DNA from: Limonium bicolor | Taxonomy: Eukaryota > Streptophyta > Magnoliopsida > Caryophyllales > Plumbaginaceae | Length of the DNA stretch: 64,000 bases | Direction: 5' to 3' | NCBI GenBank assembly: GCA_023374045.1 | Contig: CM041779.1 | Coordinates: 150,413,485 to 150,477,484 of the forward strand | In this document: positions 23,701 through 34,592 of the stretch, piece after piece | Layout of the letters: each line of letters begins with the position of its first letter | Numbering within the stretch: position 1 is the stretch's first letter | Made by a program: the position numbers and the translations under genes | The notes under the pieces: model-generated | Told to the model about the DNA's origin: nothing | What the model saw: only the letters and a program-made list of their open reading frames with translations | The model's database searches: none

Positions 23701-23882
23701 AAAGGGGGAAATATGGTGAGTAATTTGAATATGTTACTTGATTAACCAAATCTCATTCAAGTGCTGCAAGGTTTTAACATCTTCAGGGGGAATGCTCGTT
23801 TTAAGGAAGAATGCATATCTTGAGGGGGAATGCTACATTATCTCACCATACAAAGTTTGCTCACATCAAAAAAGGGGGAAAC
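23700..23882 (+). other. Multiple polypurine tracts before the 3' LTR
   Basis: AAAGGGGGAAAT near 23702, CAGGGGGAATGCT near 23785, GAGGGGGAATGCT near 23822 and AAAAAAGGGGGAAA near 23870. The last abuts the 3' LTR and is the likely plus-strand primer. Confidence 0.85.
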
Positions 23883-24438
23883 TGTAAATGTATATTTACC
23901 GAAGGTTTTTGATGTGGCAAAATCCCCAAACCAAGGCTGCCTATATTATCTCAACAACCTCTACAGTCAGCAGCTTTGAGTAGAAGATCTTAACAGAATA
24001 TTTACTTAATAATAAGAAGAAGTAAAATCAGAGACACCAGCATTATACTAGGAAACAGTTAGAGATATTTTAGGATCTTGTATTTTGTATTTATATTGGT
24101 TTTAGATAAAGATTGTTTGTAGATATTTAGGAGGTTGTTATCTGCCTCCAAGTAGTATAAATGTACAGCAAAAACATCAGAAAAGGGAGAGCTTCTACCG
24201 CAAAAAGAGAGTCTTGAGAGAGAAGAGAGTTGTTGATAGTAATCAACGTTTTTGTCTAGAATTAGACGTGAGAGTGATTGTTCAAAGTGTTGAACAGATC
24301 AGGTGAGGAGTTTTCAAGTTATCAATAATAAGATTGATAGCGGAGTTTTTCTTCTAAACACTTTCTGTCTCGTTTCTCGTTTCTGCTCTCTGTCAGTCTT
24401 GTACTGAGGCTTCTGATTTTATACTTTACGAACTTACA
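23883..24438 (+). repeat. 3' LTR of the copia element
   Basis: 556 bases, nearly identical to 19635-20187, ending ACTTACA, followed by the TAACT target duplication. Confidence 0.95.
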
Positions 24439-25015
24439 TAACTTTTTTAAAAATGAATCATAGGTTTAAAAAAAATGAATCATAGATTTAACAATAGTGA
24501 AACAGAGGTTTTTAAAAAGTGGATAAGAGATTTAAGAAAATTAAATCAAAAAGTTTAAGAAAAGTGAATCTCGTAAACAAAGGTTGCTTAACTAACATGA
24601 ATCAGATTGTTTAATTAAAGTGAATCACATATTTAAGAAAAGTGAATCTTTTGTGTTAAGCAAAGTGAATAAGAGGTTTTTTAAAAGTGAATCTTATGTT
24701 TTGAAAAGTGAATCTTTTGTTTAAGTAAAGTGAATCTTACCACAAACTTATGCGAGAACAAATAACCTTTAATTTATTGAAAGTGAATCCTTTGTTTGAG
24801 AAAAGTGAATCTTACATTTTTGAAAAGTAAATGTTATGTTTAAGAAAAGTGAACTTTTCACATGAAACAATGTGAATCCTTTGCTTTTTAAAAGTGAATC
24901 TTTTAGTTTAAGAAAAGTGAATCTTAAAAAATAGTCATTTTGTTAATGAATAAGGTTAATTTTAATATTAAAGAAGATTCATTTTGTTAATGAATAAGAT
25001 TCACTTTTGTAAAAC
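24439..25015 (+). repeat. AAGTGAATCTT minisatellite, right part
   Basis: About twenty degenerate copies of GTTTAAGAAAAGTGAATCTT, period about 25 bases, continuing the array seen at 19536-19634. The last part contains the reverse complement (AAGATTCACTTT near 24988), so a few units are inverted. Confidence 0.85.
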
Positions 25016-25537
25016 GTATTATATATATACTCATTCAAAAAACATAAAATTTTAAGTTTACTAAAATATATTCATGATCCATCTTGTTTTGAAGATCACG
25101 AATTATGATGAACAATTGTATATTTTTTAATTTTTGCACTTATATTTTATAAGTTATAACATTTTCAAAATGTTAAGAAAGAATGCACAGTAAGATATAT
25201 CACATGAGAGGAGTGCACAACTTCTATTTTCTTCTAATTGTTTTTGCATTTGCAGCCATAGGGGGAGAAGGGGTCTAGAGACTTACTCCTCTTCTTCTAT
25301 TACTTTTATTTGAGCCAGTAGATTACTAACACGTGGCACTGAAACCAGAAAAGAAGGTGGATCTACCTTGAGCTTCTTCGTCCCGTTTATATTTTCCAAT
25401 CAACTAAGAAAATAAAAATATAGTATTAAGCAATAATAAATACAAAAGATATCCACATTTACTTTTTGTTCCGTATAAATATAGTTGTACAAATATTTAG
25501 TTAACAAATCTTTTAGAATTCATGTAGTTAAATTATA
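25016..25537. other. AT-rich spacer
   Basis: No gene, RNA or element is recognised between the minisatellite and the CACTA element. Confidence 0.6.
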
Positions 25538-26767
25538 CACTAGTAAAAACAAGCCTACCGCGGTGCCCCTATTACAGCGATTGTAAAGGAACCGCTGAAA
25601 TAGGACGTTTTAAAATTTTCGGATCACCTACCACAGTGGTTGTTAGCTAGGAACCGCTGCGGTAGGTAGGACTATTTTTTCAAAAAAAAAATAGCAATCT
25701 ATCGCAGCGGTTCGTATAACAACCGCTACAGTAGACTAATTTTTCCTAGTTATTCTTTTTAAAAATTTCACTTTCCCGGTTCTTTTTAGCCTATTGCAGC
25801 GGTTGTTACTAGGAACCGCTGCAATAGACTTTTTGTTTTAATATAAAAGTTTCTCCTCTGATAACTCACGTTAATTATACTCCGCGCTCTCTTCTCTGGC
25901 CGCGGCGAACAAGGAACAACTCTGCGCTCTCTTCTTCTCTTCACTCACGGTCAATGGCGAACAAGGTACGCATGCTCTGCGCTCTCTTCTTCTTTCACTC
26001 ATTTATTCTTCTTCTCTTCCCTCATGGTAATACGTTCGAACTTATCTTTATTTCGGTAATTTTACAACCCTAACTGGTGAACAAGATGCTCTGCGCCTCC
26101 ATTATATATTCGCACGCGGTAATTTTACAACCCAAACTGGCGTACAAGAACATATATGTTGTGTGCCTCTTTCTCTTCTCATATCTGCGCCTCTTTCACT
26201 GTAATTTTGCAACTCTGATTAGTGAACAAGGAACAAGGGTTGCGCCTCTATATTCTCATCTCACGGTATTTTTGCAACAGTTTGGGAACAAGGAACATGT
26301 TGTGCGCCCTTCCACTATATACTCACGGTAATTTTACAACTTGATATGGCGAATAAGGAACACATTTTGCGCCATCTGAGAAGAGAACTCGACCGTGAAC
26401 TGGCGAACAGCTGCGCGAGGAAGAAGATGAAGTAGCTATTTTTTTTTTAAAAAAAAAAAGAAAAATACCTATGGCAGTGGTTCCTAGCTAACAACCGCTG
26501 CAATAGGTGTGTTTTTTTATCCTAAGACCACCTATGGCAGCGGTTCCTAGCTAACAACCGCTGCAATAGGTTTGTTTTTTTGTCCTGAAACCCACCTATG
26601 GTAGCGGTTGTTAGTTAGGAACCGCTGTCATAGGTTACCTACTGCAGCGGTTCAATAACCGCCGAGGTAGATCGAGACCCTATCGCAGCGTACCTCATTA
26701 CAGTGGTTCTAGAACCGCTGCGATAGACCCAAAACAACCGCTGCAATATGCCTGTTTTGTACTAGTG
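25538..26767. mobile_element. Non-autonomous CACTA element
   Basis: Begins CACTAGTAAAAACA and ends TGTTTTGTACTAGTG, with a 3-bp target duplication ATA on both sides. Sub-terminal repeats of the motif AACCGCTGC(G/A)(A/G)TAG, in both orientations, crowd the first 280 and last 300 bases, as expected for transposase binding sites. The centre (25880-26400) holds tandem units of about 75-80 bases (GAACAAGGAAC, TGCGCC, CGGTAATTTTACAAC). No transposase is encoded. Confidence 0.95.
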
Positions 26768-27869
26768 ATAACTTATAACAATAAAAATCAGTACAATATT
26801 GATTTAAGAAAACAAATTAAAAACTAAAACGTTGATCTAACTAGTGACAGGTGCTCCACCTTCCTAATAAGGTAGCTAGCCCTTAGCCACCCCTTTTAAG
26901 GTTGCATATCCTCTACATTCTCTTGTGATGTATCTTCTATCTCTACACTCATGGAGAATCAGGATAATGAACAAGATATGGAGGAATTCTGTAACTGGCT
27001 TGTTGGGTGCTCCCTAACTACCGCGGATATACAGTGACAAATCCTCGTTAAAATCATCAACCTCCCTCTCTTCAACTTTGCTTCTAGTTTTTTCTCGTGT
27101 GGTGAACTACCCCTCCTTAAATCCAGTGAGATAATAGCCTTAATCCTTTGGTTTGATGCTCCTCCTCCCAAATCGACATGCATTCAACGCAAATCTCTTC
27201 CACTGGAGGATTGACGGTAGTAACTAGTCTTTTGATTCGACAGTCGAGATTGATGTCTTCAATCTCTGTCTTATCATCTCCTTTCTCCGGTCTGGTGATT
27301 CATGGTGTAAAGAGTCTATGGTAGCGTTCGCCTCAGCATATATGCAACATATATGTTGTGGCATATGTTACTTTTGCCTCATTTTTTTTGTTTTGCTGTT
27401 CCGTTGAAAAGAGCATAAATGTCTACAGCATATGCTGTTTTTTTCGTTTCCGCGCTTTCACTTCCACTTCGCGTATTCCCTTCGCAATGCAATTACTGTG
27501 ACTATAGATTAAAAAAATGTTACTTATCTTATGACATTTTTTACAATTTATTTTTGGGGGTTTCTATTCGCAGTACAAAATTACTAATCACCGCAGTACA
27601 AATTGTTTTTGAATCATATTAACGTTGTAAAAATATGTAACAAAGTGTGGGTGCAGCTTTTTTTTCATTAATTGATATACACTTGTGATTTAATTAAAGA
27701 AGTTTATACTTGATGAATAGTGATTTTACTAACTGTAATACAATTTTTTTTTGCCAAACTATCTAGAATACATTGTAATGTGTTGGGGCACCCGTTTTCT
27801 TTTAAAAAATAAAAATCAATATATAAAACAGTTTTAACAGTCATTTCTTCATTACTAACATGTAGAAAA
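26768..27869. other. Intergenic, no gene recognised
   Basis: The minus-strand frame 26959-27183 has no family match. Short palindromes occur at 27340-27365 (CAACATATATGTTG) and 27427-27438 (CAGCATATGCTG). Confidence 0.5.
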
Positions 27870-28082
27870 CGTGTCAAATTAAATCACTATATTGTTCAAC
27901 TTGTGTCAAATTAAATCACTATATAGTTCAACTCGTGTCAAATTAAATCACTATATTGTTCAACTCGTGACAAATAAAATTAAGACCTAGCTCAACTCGT
28001 GATTTTATTTGTCACTAGTTGAACAATATAGTGATTTAATTTGACACGAGTTGAACAATATAGTGACTTTATTTGTCACGTT
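27870..28082. repeat. Foldback repeat (long imperfect hairpin)
   Basis: Three tandem units with TCAAATTAAATCACTATAT lie on the left arm (27875-27960). The right arm (27990-28080) carries the reverse complement (AATATAGTGATTTAATTTGAC and a diverged copy). The transcript would fold into a stem of about 90 base pairs. It may be a foldback MITE. Confidence 0.85.
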
Positions 28083-28206
28083 TTTTGGCATTTTGTATTT
28101 CCAATATTTTGTTATATAGTTCAATGATTTTGGGATCTAAGAAACCTCATAACAAATCAAAATATATATTTATGTAAAAGAAGTAATAATCGTGATCATT
28201 TCCGCT

Positions 28207-29500
28207 TGGTAGATATTTGGATTATTAGATATTCACTTTCAATTCTCTGATGCATGGGGTTTGAATTCTAGGACTTTTGTAAGGAATTTCTACATTTTGA
28301 TATATTTCAGTTCTCGTGACATAAACATTAGGTTTGTTCCGGTTGGTAGATGTTTGGATTATTAGATATTCACTTTCAATTCTTTGATGCATGGGGTTTG
28401 AATTCTAGGACTTTTGTAAGGAATTTCTACATTTGGATATGTTTCAGTTCTTGTGACATAAACATTAGGTTTGTTCTGCTTGGTAGATGTTTGGATTATT
28501 AGATATTCACTTTCAATTCTCTGATGCGTGGGGTTTGAATTCTAGGACTTTTGTCAGGAATTTCTACATTTGGATATATTTCAGTTCTCGTGACATAAAC
28601 ATTAGGTTTGTTCCGCTTGGTAGATTTTTGGATTATTAGATATTCACTTTCAATTAACAGATGCATGGGGTTTGAATTCTAGAACTTTTGTATGGAATTT
28701 CTACATTTGATATATTTCAGTTCTCGTGACATAAACATTAGGTTTGTTCCGCTTGGTAGATGTTTGGATCATTAGATATTCACTTTCAATTCTCTGATGC
28801 ATAGGGTTTGAATTCTAGGACTTTTGTTAGGAATTTCTACATTTGGATATATTTCAGTTCTCGTGACACAAACATTAGGTTTGTTCCGCTTGGTAGATGT
28901 TTGGATTATTAGATATTCACTTTCAATTCTCTGATGCATGGGGTTTGAATTCTAGGACTTTTGTTAGGAATTTCTACATTTGGATATATTCAGTTCTCGT
29001 GACATAAACATTAGGTTTGTTTCGCTTGGTAGATGTTTGGATTATTAGATATTCACTTTCAATTCTCTGATGCATGGGTTTGAATTCTAGGACTTTTGTA
29101 TGGAATTTCTACATTTGGATATATTTCAGTTCTCATGACATAAACATTAGGTTTGTTTCGCTTGGTAGATGTTTGGATGATTATATTCACTTTCAATTCT
29201 CTGATGCATGGGGTTTGAATTCTAGGACTTTTGTTAGGAATTTCTACATTTTGATATATTTCAATTCTCGTGACATAAACATTAGGTTTGTTCCGCTTGG
29301 TAGATGTTTGGATTATTAGATATTCACTTTCAATTCTCTGATGCATGGGGTTTGAATTCTAGGACTTTTGTTAGAAATTTCTACATTTGGATATATTTCG
29401 GTTCTCATGGCATAAACATTTGGTTTGTTCCGCTTGGTAGATGTTTGATTTATTAGATATTCATTTGATAGATGTTTGGATCTATAAAATTTGGTAATGA
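28207..29500 (+). repeat. Tandem array, unit 135-138 bp, about 9.5 copies
   Basis: The landmark GGTAGATGTTTGGATTATTAG recurs at about 28345, 28481, 28619, 28755, 28891, 29028, 29164, 29299 and 29436. Units are about 90-95% alike by eye. The frames on both strands within 29059-29346 are readings of the repeat, not genes. The last unit is broken near 29450-29550. Confidence 0.95.
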
Positions 29501-29719
29501 ACCCTAACTTTCAATTCTCTGAAGCAAGGGGTTTGAAGTTTAGGACTTTTGTAAGGAAACAATCCCACATAACATAAATCAGTGAAACTTCTAACATAAC
29601 ACAAGTTAAGGTCTTACAAATGAAAATCAATTATAACTACAAACAGTTTAGTCAAGCAAATGTAGAAAGTCAACAAACCATCCAAATTGTATCTTAAAAC
29701 AACAAAAACATAAAACCCT

Positions 29720-30670
29720 AAACTACGGCGCGCCATACTGGAGATAGTATGAATCCCATATAGACAAGGTACTGAAAACCTCTTCTATCTTCTATTCAGT
29801 TTCCCTCTGTTCCTTCTCTGGCATCTCCTCATGGTAGTAACGCCAGTCCCAGCTACGGTTCCCAGGAAAGTAAGGCCTACTAATCTCAGTTGCCTCGCTC
29901 ATGAGCTGCAACATAATATTATTAAGTTAGCCTAGCATTCACAAAATGTTATAATCAACTGAAATTATACAAAGACAGAGATCAACTTACTAGGGCGGGA
30001 TCCGGCCGATGAACGAAGGTGTTATTATACACGTCAGGATTCAGAATCTTTGGATGGCTGTGTTTGACGTACCAACCCAGATAACCTTCGTCACATGCGT
30101 GCAATACCGCCCTTGTCTTAGTGCACCCCGCAGTAGCAGCACACTCATGTGTGGTGTCCCACACACTATATATGGGGGGGGGGGGTGCACGCATTTATAG
30201 GGGGATCCCTTTCTCCCTCTTTTTTCGAATCTAATGTTTGGTCTAATAGGGGGAGGTGGGATACACTGAACGTACCCGAATTGGCGGAGACAACACTCCA
30301 GCATATATGGCTCATTCACGCCCATATACTGTAAGGTACCCCTGTACCAAGTGCGACCTTGTTCTCATTCACCTTCTCGCAACTGTAGGGCAACCAATCA
30401 ATCTGCATTCAATCACAGGGAAACGTAAGCATCAATAAGAAACAATAATGTAAATAATACAAATTGAAATTGTTGTACCACTTACATTTCTTGCTGTCGG
30501 AGCATCTAGATGCTTGCGGTAGTTCTCTACCGACTCTTTATCTTTTTGTTGGGAGGTGGACCTAACCATCTCATAGCCCATGGTCTATCATCCCCATCAC
30601 GTCAATCAACACTAACTGATGGTCTAAGAGTGGGAAGTATGCATATATCCAGCACTACGGAAATCTAAAA
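29720..30670 (-). pseudogene. Plant mobile domain (PMD) gene relic
   Basis: Read on the minus strand from 30670: YAYFPTLRP (near 30630), NYRKHLDAPTARNV, then a GTAAG intron, then QIDWLPYSCEKVNENKV (starting about 30410), NEPYMLECCLRQFGYVQ (30315-30265) and PPPPIRPNIRF. Next come DEGYLGWYVKHSHPKI (30110-30060), an intron, and SRPYFPGNRSWDWRYYHEEM (near 29905-29840). These are the diagnostic PMD blocks of transposon-borne copies (DW.PY, RQFGYVQ.IP, YL.WY...SHP). Frame changes and a G run near 30175 break it. It is a different copy from the one at 15.5-16.7 kb. Confidence 0.8.
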
Positions 30671-31097
30671 AATAAATTATGCCAACTATTAATGTGAATT
30701 CATGACAATTTATTTGAATTAGGTGTTGCTATTTTTCTACTTATATATGCACAATATCTCCTTTTCCATTTCAATGAGCTTATGGTAAAATACATTGTCC
30801 AAATTAGATCTTTTCAATGCATACTTCATCGCTTTAAGTTGTTTTTTCACTTTACTACTTACACTGTATTACTGCATTAATTTCAGGAAATTAAGCTTTA
30901 TGCTTGCCATTAATGTATGTAGCAACAGTCTTAGTATTAACATTCTAAGGTATCTTAGTTTATGCTAAGTACTAGTAGTAAACTATACTATGCAACATTC
31001 ATCAGGAAATTAAATAAATATGTTCTGATTGGCGCATTGTTTCATCCATTGTAAACTATTGTTGTTTCTTCAATTGTAACAAGCATGCGCTAATTGC
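30671..31097. other. AT-rich spacer
   Basis: No gene or element is recognised. Confidence 0.5.
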
Positions 31098-31106
31098 AGA
31101 AGTCTT

Positions 31107-31327
31107 TTTTTTTTTTTATTAAGGTAAGGAGAATAATAAGGAATGTTTATACAAAAGATGATACATAAGAGTCCCTATATATCAGATGACTAGGGATATG
31201 CATATACATAGGGGACACCAAAATACAAAATGGTGGCAATAAGTAAACCTGATACATGCCTGTCAAAAGGTGGGGGAGACGAAATAGGAAGAGCTGGAGA
31301 AGAGACTATGTAATAAAAATCTTAATG
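31107..31327 (-). mobile_element. 5'-truncated LINE stub (221 bp)
   Basis: Begins on the plus strand with a T run (the LINE poly-A tail reversed). It continues with AATAAGGAATG, GTTTATACAAAAGATGAT and CCTATATATCAGATGACTAGG, matching the 3' end of the L1 LINE at 45.33-45.43 kb. It is flanked by a 9-bp duplication AGAAGTCTT at 31098-31106 and 31328-31336. Confidence 0.85.
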
Positions 31328-31336
31328 AGAAGTCTT

Positions 31337-31872
31337 CATCTTCCAGTAATTAGAACAACAATGCAAACTCTAATAGTGGTATGTGTAACTACTACATATG
31401 CATAATTTAGTGTGTTGTGACTTCATTCATATGATTATATATGCACTTAATCTAATATAATTTTGTATTTCATTCATCCGGGTAATGAAGAAGCTAAATT
31501 GAACAGTTTGGGTTGCTTATTAGCGTAGCAAGTTCATAGTGAAGTATACATAGATTCTTTTTGAAGAAGGTGGGCATATATTTTGAGCGCAAGCAGACGG
31601 TATTGTTCTTACCTGGTGTTGGTGAAGATATTATACTAGATAAGTTGCTCTACGTTATACACAATATTGTAGGATATGGTAGTGCTTATATAAGACTTTG
31701 TATCTACTTTATATACATACATATATTTATACTAGTTTGTTTGAAGAAAAAAGTGCATTGGTCTTCTGAGTTACCTATTTGTATATGTGATGTTGCTGTA
31801 TGACACAGGCTATGAGCAGGATACAAATAATATATGTGGTGGCTGTATATTTATATATACAATGGCAGGGAC
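31337..31872. other. Spacer without recognised genes
   Basis: The plus-strand frames 31561-31803 and 31787-32050 are hydrophobic or repeat-driven and match no family I know. Confidence 0.4.
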
Positions 31873-32006
31873 CACTAGATCTAGTTTGGGCCAACGGAAT
31901 TTTTCATTGCTGAAGGTACAATGTATATTGGTCTATACTAACAGACATATTTGTTGCTTCAGATCATGCACACAAGGTTCATACCAACGGAGTTATCTGT
32001 TGCCAA

Positions 32007-32047
<41 letters not shown>

Positions 32048-32255
32048 TAGAATGATAATTATCAACGGATATTTTCGCTGCTACATATTTTTAGCCTGCT
32101 GCAACGGATCTATTTCCGCTGGTATAGACTTAGAGCAACCGATTCTATACCAACAGAAAAATGTCGGTTGCAGCAGCCTCCAATGGATAATTTGCTTTCA
32201 GCAATGGATTGCTAAAGGGTAGTATTTGTGTGTTTTTTTTAAAAAAAAACTAGTG
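31873..32255. mobile_element. Possible small CACTA-type MITE
   Basis: Starts CACTAGATC and ends AAACTAGTG. Several copies of CCAACGGA / GCAACGGAT and its inverse TCGGTTGC lie inside, like sub-terminal repeats. A TA microsatellite sits in the middle. Flanking trinucleotides (GAC, ACA) do not match, so the ends are uncertain. Confidence 0.4.
32008..32046. repeat. (AT)n/(AC)n microsatellite
   Basis: About fourteen AT units followed by ACACACAC. Confidence 0.95.
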
Positions 32256-32525
32256 ACAAGTGGATCCATGAAAACTTCAGGTAGAAGATGTCCGCCCGAG
32301 GCAACGGTTGTTGTTTGTTTTTGAAGCTAGTTGTGCAAAGCTTCATGTCTTCCTCTCCCTTTGGAGTGTGGATCCTCATAATCCATCACCAGTTTTTGCG
32401 AGATCCACATAGGTCTCTCTATTGTAAGTCTAAACTATTTTATGATTTATCTTAACCAAGTGTGGAAGTGTGTTGAGAAATGAAGAAATAAAGCCCTTAT
32501 ATTGGCATGCTCGGACACCAGTCGG

Positions 32526-32728
32526 CAGTGGCGGATCTAGAAATCTTGTTTAGGGGGGCTAAATTTTTTTTTGACACCCAGAAATTGTTTAGGGGGCTAA
32601 AAAAAATTTTGACACTAATTTTCTTTAAAACTTTATATTATGTTATATTTTTAAAAAATTTATAAGAGTAATTTGACAAATTTTCAAATTTTCGGGGGCT
32701 ACAACCCCCCTAACCCCCCCCCCCCCCG
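32526..32728. mobile_element. hAT-like MITE, degenerate right end
   Basis: Starts CAGTGGCGGATCTAG. Inside are two tandem blocks with GTTTAGGGGG(G)CTAAA and TTTTGACAC. The right side is a GGGGGCTACAACCCCC stretch and a run of 14 C. CCAGTCGG on the left and ACAGTCGG on the right resemble an 8-bp hAT target duplication with one mismatch. Confidence 0.55.
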
Positions 32729-32736
32729 ACAGTCGG

Positions 32737-33215
32737 TGAGGTTCGTTAGGGTTACACACGCCCCCACCAAGACAAGTTTTCTTCCGGGAAACAATATGTG
32801 GTTAGTAAGGCACGGGGTCGGTAGGTCATAGTAATGTTAGGAACATCTAACTTTTTGTTTAGACTCATTAAGAAATTGAGGGTTGGTAAGTTACATGGTA
32901 AAACCGTACTAGGGGTCTGGTAGGTGGTGATGGTCAACGTATAAGGCCAAACATAGTTTTTGACTACTCTAATTAAGAGATGACAAATTATACTACTCTA
33001 TCCTACTCTTAGGTTGTTTAGGACATAAGGCCAAATTAACGCATGATAACACTAAATATTTACCATTCTTTCTTAGGGCTATGCTGGGATTGGTTGCTAA
33101 AAAAAATTGAATAATTGATAACACTAAGTGGTGAAACTTGTGGAACTGGGGCAAGCACGAATGATGCAGCACATGTCCCCCGTACACTGACTGGGGGGCA
33201 TGGGTGGAGAACAAG
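32737..33215. other. Spacer without recognised genes
   Basis: Non-coding; the small minus-strand frames here have no family features. Confidence 0.5.
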
Positions 33216-33218
33216 TTA

Positions 33219-33903
33219 GGCCCCGTTCGACCACGGCAAATCGTGGATTTGGGGCGATTAATCTTGTTAAAGCTGCACTCAAAGTGGATAAAGCTGCATT
33301 GAAAGTGGGGGATTAATGTTATTTTGAGCTTTATACAAACGCACCAAAACCCTGCGTTTGAGATTTAAAAACTGATTTATCAATTTATCAGCACACCAAA
33401 TTACCAGTTCACCCTTTTTATCCCACGAGCAACGTCAACAAGTTTTTATCGGACTGGGTGATGCCAGCTCAAACCCAGCCATCTTCCAGGTGAAGATGAC
33501 CTACCCCATGTTCTTCCAGCTGAAGACAACCTATCGAATCGATAATTAACCACATACAAGATGAATTTGGCTAATAGTAAACCTAATCTACACATAAATT
33601 ATAATAGATGATGAAAACATATATCATAAAACTTTACACTGCGCGACGACGGCGACGGTATGCTATGGAGGTTGAAGATGAAGACTGTAGATGAAAAAAC
33701 AGTGAGTTCTTGTCCACCGGGTGGTAGTATTATATAACATGATTGGGGTTATTATCGTCTTTTGACCAAGAAAATGGCCATTTCACCCATCGCAGCAAAC
33801 GAACGCTGTATTACTTCACCCCTCTGATCGCCGGTGAATCGTCAAAGTTTAAAGCCATACATTAATCGGTGACAATTTTCAAGAGCCGCCATCGAACGGG
33901 ACC
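33219..33903. mobile_element. PIF/Harbinger-type non-autonomous element
   Basis: Inverted ends GGCCCCGTTCGA / TCGAACGGGACC are flanked by the trinucleotide TTA on both sides (33216-33218, 33904-33906), the typical Harbinger target. The 685-bp body encodes no transposase. A GC-rich patch near 33640-33660 is the only distinct internal feature. Confidence 0.8.
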
Positions 33904-33906
33904 TTA

Positions 33907-34520
33907 TTCGAAAACACCATTGTGATCATTGGGTATCTAGTGTGATACAATATATCATATTAAGGGACACTACTATGCTTGCTGAGTGTGCTACCAGTCA
34001 GTATGTCATTGCACCAATGTGGAGTAGCTAAAACTAAATGTAGCAATGAGTTGGAAAAGATCTTGGCTATGAGGTTTCCACTGAGGTAAAGTGGTAGCTA
34101 GTTAATTACCTAGAATAGTACATGGTCATGTCTTAACCTAATTAAAGATTTTTCCTAGAGGTGCAACCTGCTGGGGAGTGTAAGAATACACGAACGTCAC
34201 AGAGTTAAAGGATTCGAAGGTCACCCATGGGTGCAAAAGTTGGGTCAACCAGATGGCTTAAGTCTTTTTAAACAACAAACATTAATCACGTACGCCTATT
34301 TTTAACTCTCCTTGAATATAGCAGCTTACTAAATTGTAGCTACGGATATTCTGCTATTCTTCTGTCACCAGAAACAAATTCTCTGTGTCCCTTGGTAAAT
34401 TAGGAAACACAAACAAAATAGGGTTATGAGATGTCCATCTCTCTAACGTGTAATATAAGTGTATTTTTTTTGTTTTTTTTTCTCTTTCTGTCCGTGTGTT
34501 ACCTGTTTCTTTATTCTTAC
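33907..34520. other. Spacer upstream of the At4g04980-like gene
   Basis: No gene or clear element is recognised. Confidence 0.5.
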
Positions 34521-34525
34521 AATAT

Positions 34526-34592
34526 GTAAAGCAGTGAGATCAAAACATTAATGCCAACATTGAGCCTCAACGTTTTGATCTTGAGCTTTACA
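34526..34592. repeat. Short hairpin (about 20-bp stem)
   Basis: TGTAAAGC...GATCAAAAC at 34526-34548 pairs with GTTTTGATC...GCTTTACA at 34570-34592. The loop is about 22 bases and the stem has one unpaired block. It lies about 470 bases upstream of the next gene's ATG. It could be a regulatory stem-loop or small-RNA precursor; there is no evidence beyond the pairing. Confidence 0.6.

Larger units (their letters stand above)
19635..24438 (+). mobile_element. Sirevirus-like Ty1/copia retrotransposon, internally deleted, recent
   Basis: Complete LTR pair: 5' LTR 19635-20187 and 3' LTR 23883-24438, both TGTAAATG...ACTTACA. They are flanked by an exact 5-bp duplication TAACT (19630-19634 and 24439-24443). 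The two LTRs differ at only about five positions. A primer site for initiator Met-tRNA lies at 20190. Internal DNA is only 3.7 kb: a gag with two zinc knuckles, a protease scrap and the RNase H C-terminus. Integrase and most of reverse transcriptase are missing. Several polypurine tracts precede the 3' LTR, a Sirevirus habit. Confidence 0.95.

Noticed and set aside
29059..29346. Frames on both strands with internal sequence repeats
   Set aside because: They are translations of the 136-bp tandem array.
28207..29500. CRISPR-like array
   Set aside because: Units are head-to-tail repeats without spacers, in a plant nuclear sequence.
31873..32255. Confident CACTA element
   Set aside because: Ends and internal motifs fit, but the flanking trinucleotides differ, so it is kept only as a low-confidence feature.
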